Of a DNA stretch of 64,000 bases, positions 60,011 through 64,000 are shown piece after piece. A model generated the notes under the pieces. That model was not told the origin of the DNA. It saw nothing but the letters and a program-made list of their open reading frames with translations, and did not search any database. The stretch covers positions 4,037,201 through 4,101,200 of the forward strand of contig OX421494.1 in assembly GCA_949126835.1 (NCBI GenBank). Direction: 5' to 3'. Position 1 is the first letter of the stretch, and every line of letters starts with the position of its first letter. This stretch comes from Anisus vortex. Lineage: Eukaryota; Mollusca; Gastropoda; Planorbidae. A program made the position numbers and the translations under genes.

Positions 60011-60645
60011 CAGACCTGCCAACCCTTCCGATTTTCTGGGAATTATACGGATTTTTCACACCTCATTCCGACAAAGGTCTTATAATTCCGAATTTTTTGG
60101 CAATTTTTTTTTCTGTAACCATAAAAATCCGATTTATTTTCATTAAAAAATGTAGAGATTAAAAAAAAAAATCCAGATATAAAACAATAACAATGAATCT
60201 CTAGGCCTACCGATGCAATAACATGTAAGCCATATTATTAATGATTACCGGTTATCGCATTTGTAAAAATACTTACTATTTTGCGTATTTTCTTGGAAAG
60301 CGACACATTTTAGCTCTAGGCCGCCTTCATCTCTGTACTATATATTAAAAGGCATATTACTCTTCTTATACTAAGTTATATTGACCAGTGAAAAACAAAA
60401 AAAGGAATAGGCCTACTACTACTACAATAAAAAGGAAAAGACATTTTTTGGGCCACAATATCTACGGAAAATATATAAAAAAAACAAGGCCTAGCCTATA
60501 ATAGGCCATATACGGTATAAATATGATTAGTTAACAAACAGTACTAGTTATTTTCCTTCCAATTGTAAAAATACTTAACGTGTGTGTGCGCGTCCCCCCC
60601 CCCCCTCCAATACAGATTTTTTGTCTTGGGACGTTGGCAGGTCTG
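60011..60645. mobile_element. 635-bp TIR element with ATATTA target duplication
   Basis: CAGACCTGCCAAC and GTTGGCAGGTCTG are perfect 13-bp inverted ends. ATATTA lies on both sides (60,005-60,010 and 60,646-60,651). The inside is non-coding and shares AAGCGACACATTTTAGCTCT with the inverse of 41.5 kb. Confidence 0.88.
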
Positions 60646-60651
60646 ATATTA

Positions 60652-62688
60652 TCAGTAGTTCTAATTGTGTATAGTTATAGGTATTTTCTAGTCAACGTTT
60701 TATACTAACAAAAATTGCTAGTGATATGAAATATATTTGGGATCAATACACATCGATACTATTTAGGCAACATGTCTTGTTTAGTTACCGTATATTAAGT
60801 TATACTGGTTTCAATTTCAAGCTGGTTTTAAAACTCACGAGCCAACTTTGTTTTATTCATATTATTATACTTATACCGTACTAAATTGTTAAGAAAAGTA
60901 TACCCTAAATTACTACCTAAAGAAAAGCCGATTGAAATTTATCGGTAATTTGAGAGTTGAGTTTGTATTGCAGTTGCAGCAGTAATCTTGTACACTTGTA
61001 GACAGTGTCAGCCATACTTACATACTATCACTATACTATTACTATACTATAATTATTATAAATTATGTGCCCTTTATGAAACTAATTGTTAATACGACTA
61101 CGGGTTGTATAACATAGTTATATTTATATTGTCACACTATAGACTAGTTGATGTGAATAAATGTTACTGTACAAGTATAATTTTTTTTCAAGTCATTTTA
61201 TATTTAGACCATGTAACACTACACATATAGTTATAGTGGTAAGTATACTATAATGAAGTTGAAGGTTTCTACTCTACAGTCTGTCCTATCGTGATAGATT
61301 TTAGCAGTAGTTTTCTCTGTCTTCAAAATAATTTGAACTCTTCCTGGATCGCTGGATTTGCGAATGTGATTACATTACTACTATTACTATAGTAATATTA
61401 GATTTAGGTCTAATTACTAACTTTTACTTTGTAAAGTAAGTATAGATGGGCTCGTCACCTGAGTCTGGTACCTGTCACTCCTGTGTTTCAAGACTCCGCA
61501 AATTAAATTGTAGGGCCTGATATTAGATCTACATATTTCTGATCTAGTAACTGGTAGTAAAGTTGATATATTTCTACAACAATGTTGTGTTTATTTTGTA
61601 TAGTGAAATAAATATATTTAATATATGTACAGGGTAGGCCTACCCAGTATTTTGTTTATTGAACTACATAGAATATTGAAAAAACGATTCTCTATGCCGA
61701 TAATCCGATGCATAAATATTAAATTTAATAAATTAATGCAATGCATGTATAATATTAATATATATAAATATCCGCTCTGTCATTTATATTTATATAGATC
61801 AGTGATTGGGGTGTCATCTACAATGGGTGTCGCAGAGATATGCTCACACGACAGGGAGTCATGCGCTAAACCGTAACCAGCTTTTACCACAACTGAAGCA
61901 GGAGTTGAGATTGAGAGCAGAATTTAGTACCCCCCCCCCCCCCCCCCCCCCAAGCCCTCATCTTTCTTTGTCCCCCCAACTTCCCTCCCCTAGTATTTTT
62001 TTGTTCAATTAAACTCCTCCCACCCCACACCACGCCTACACGTGGCTGACGTACACGCTATGGCCGCTGACTAGATCGATAGTTTGTATGAGTCATGTCT
62101 TAACTAGGGCAAAGCTGGAATCGCTATTTTTTTGTCCTTCATTTCAAAACCGATAGAGGGGGGGGGGGGGAGAGGAAGAAAATCAAAAAAAGGAGGGGAG
62201 CGGTCAAAACTATCCTTGAAAGTCTCATAAAACTGAGTCTATCGGAGATTCTCGTCTCGCTTTCACCCTCGCTCTCGGTCTCCACATTTGACTGTCTCAG
62301 TCGCTCACTTGAGTCTTGGTGACGAGGACACAGCTTGGCTATTCGCTTCTAATTCTAATGTCATAGTCGTTGACCTTAAAAAACAACAACAGCTAAATAG
62401 GTGCTAAAGTTGTCAGATTTATATTAGCCTGCCTGTATTACAGTGTTTACGGTTAGTTACACTCACCGATAGACGGTATATTAACGGTATGGATGGCACT
62501 GCACCTACAAGAACCCATAACAAAGCACGCGCCATCAAAGGTAGGTCTACTGCGCTCCTCGCCACATTCACTCATGACAATTCCCGGTGTTGATGAACAC
62601 ACAAAAGGAAGCCTGTTGGAGGGCGCTCGTTTAAATCTATGGAACAAATTGCTTCAGACACTGAGCGATTCTGAGACCAAATATTCCC
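60652..62688. other. gene-free region with long homopolymers
   Basis: AT-rich to about 61,900, then a run of 22 C (61,930-61,951) and G- and C-rich tracts. About 62,220-62,360 is less AT-rich with CTC-rich sequence. An ATGGATGGCACTGC at about 62,488 could start an exon ending before GTAGGTC, but nothing confirms it. Confidence 0.4.
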
Positions 62689-62770
62689 TTAACTCTTCCA
62701 GTACCGACCTACGTCTATCTAAGCTGCCTTCAGTTCCGCTATATACGCGCCCGGGAATGGTAAGGGTTAA
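62689..62770. mobile_element. miniature TTAA-flanked element, second copy
   Basis: Near-identical to 11,113-11,193: TTAA, CTCTTCCAGTACCGACCTAC, core with CCGCTATATACGCGCCC, TAAGGG, TTAA. About a tenth of positions differ. Confidence 0.6.
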
Positions 62771-63317
62771 GAAAATAGTTTAAAGATCTTTAATAAGTGT
62801 TTGATTGCCTTTCTTGCTCCTACATCTGTCACTTCAATTAATACAAAGAGCGCACCGAGCATACATGTAATAGCGTGCTGAGATGAGCTATATAAATCAT
62901 CGTCATCATGATTAGAAATTACTATTTTAATATTTGATATTTCATGGCCTCAATGCAATGTTTGTTTTTCATTTGGAGTCAGTCGGCATCCTAGAGTGTA
63001 CTACTATTCAGCTTCACGAATCCCAGTATATTTACGCAAGTATGCTCTTACATACAGCGAGTCATATAACAAAGGTGAGGACATTCTTGAAAAAGAAAGT
63101 TCGAGGTGCGCATTATAAACGTATTTTCTAGATTTGCTAAGCTAAAAGACCCCTCCCCCCACTCTTTTTTTTCACCCCCCCCCCCTCTCCCGTACGAAAA
63201 GGATATGAAGTTAAATCTAATATAAAAAAAACAACTGTCACTCTAAACATTTTTATTTTCGTTGCGCGCGTTAATTTATCAAGATATCTTTTACAAGTAT
63301 TGTTTGTTTGTTACAAA
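62771..63317. other. gene-free region
   Basis: Contains GCTATATAAATCATCGTCAT (about 62,888), the end of a dispersed repeat, and C-rich runs. No exon seen. Confidence 0.45.
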
Positions 63318-63663
63318 CAGGGTTCTCACACAGTCTGGAAAGGCTGGAAAAGTCTGAAATTTTTAAAAAATCAAGGCCTGGACAACCTTGAATATTGGCA
63401 TTTTAGTCTGGAAAAATAGCCTGTCAGCCTGGAAATTTATCTAAATCTATATTTATATCTAAATTTATTATAAAAATGAAGGTCAGACAAAAAACGCCAA
63501 TCCCATTTTTATACGCCATAAACGCCACCTGACCGAGCCTTAGATTAATACCTCATTCACGCAATATTTAGGTAACTTAAGGAGAGGGAGAGGAGGCGTG
63601 TGACCATTTTCCAAATAACGTGTTCCAGCCTTGAATTTGTTTAAAAAAAATGTGAGAACCCTG
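63318..63663. mobile_element. 346-bp TIR element with TACAAA target duplication
   Basis: CAGGGTTCTCACA and TGTGAGAACCCTG are perfect 13-bp inverted ends. TACAAA flanks both sides (63,312-63,317 and 63,664-63,669). The inside has repeated AGTCTGGAAA and GCCTGGAAA. Same superfamily as the 54.8, 58.3 and 32.7 kb elements. Confidence 0.88.
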
Positions 63664-63669
63664 TACAAA

Positions 63670-64000
63670 GATAACACTTTCAAACGTTGATTATACCTAT
63701 GTCATACTGGTATAGATCTTGTAAGGTTATCTCTTTTAAAGTGCGGACGAATTTAAAAAGTGGCTCTTAAAGTCGCCCGTAACGATTTCATAAAACAAAA
63801 GAAAGCTTACAGCCGTCTGCTGTCATCAGGAAGGTTTCGGTGAAAAGTAGGACACACACCTGGGACCGGTTCTTGCGTGCTTGCTTGTAGTGATAACCAG
63901 AGGGGGCAACTGGGCACCTTTAAGTTGTACACAATTCCTTGATTCCTTGTTTGGCACCGAAGCTCATCGTTTGAAGTGCAGATATGGGGGGCGGGGGGGG
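63670..64000. other. end of window, no gene seen
   Basis: No supported exon. The window ends in a G-rich run. Confidence 0.5.

Overview
This is animal nuclear DNA. The real genes are broken by GT...AG introns, the sequence is AT-rich, and transposon debris, SINEs and microsatellites are dense. TAGGCCTA-type palindromes occur throughout. An MZB1-like gene, an invertebrate-type ependymin-related gene, CR1/Jockey-like and RTE-like LINE pieces, ZMYM1-like hAT transposases and tRNA-derived SINEs together suggest a lophotrochozoan, most likely a gastropod mollusc. That assignment is inferred from content, not from a database search.

Layout. 1-4,388: transposon remnants (hAT transposase piece at the left edge, a 311-bp MITE with an 8-bp target duplication, a LINE tail). 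4,389-7,942 (+): a complete four-exon MZB1-like ER protein gene, 196 aa. 9,835-13,691 (-): a complete four-exon ependymin-related secreted protein gene, 216 aa. 14,000-17,800: minisatellite and LINE/SINE remnants. 17,822-41,355: a direct tandem duplication of a unit originally about 7.4 kb long. Its two copies (A, 17,822-25,247; B, 25,248-41,355) each carry the body of a nucleolin-like gene on the minus strand. Copy B has been inflated by a LINE, a ZMYM1-like hAT element, a 1,967-bp terminal-inverted-repeat element and others. 43,276-43,288: first coding exon of copy B. Joined to the other seven exons it gives an unbroken 418-aa protein. 44,091-46,990: a rearranged LINE interrupted by a 1,089-bp insertion that looks like a solo LTR. 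50,996-59,190 (+): a complete 17-exon nucleolin gene (623 aa, three RRMs, RG-rich regions), head-to-head with copy B. 59,191-64,000: no convincing gene; several TIR elements.

The main story is a three-member nucleolin-family cluster: canonical nucleolin, a divergent two-RRM paralogue in opposite orientation with the same intron phases across the RRMs, and a recent tandem copy of that paralogue. The tandem copy lost the original first exon, has a one-base deletion in RRM2 and gained exactly three extra 75-bp coding repeats. Each paralogue also has its own private minisatellite in the same intron. The second theme is well-preserved insertion scars. These are five TIR elements with 5-6-bp target duplications (one with an empty site in the paralogous copy), TTAA-flanked elements including a roughly 81-bp miniature present twice, orphan LINE tails, and an LTR-like insertion in a LINE reading frame.

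Exon coordinates for the three complete genes and the broken copy were worked out by hand from splice dinucleotides and reading phase. The three complete genes stay in frame from start to stop.
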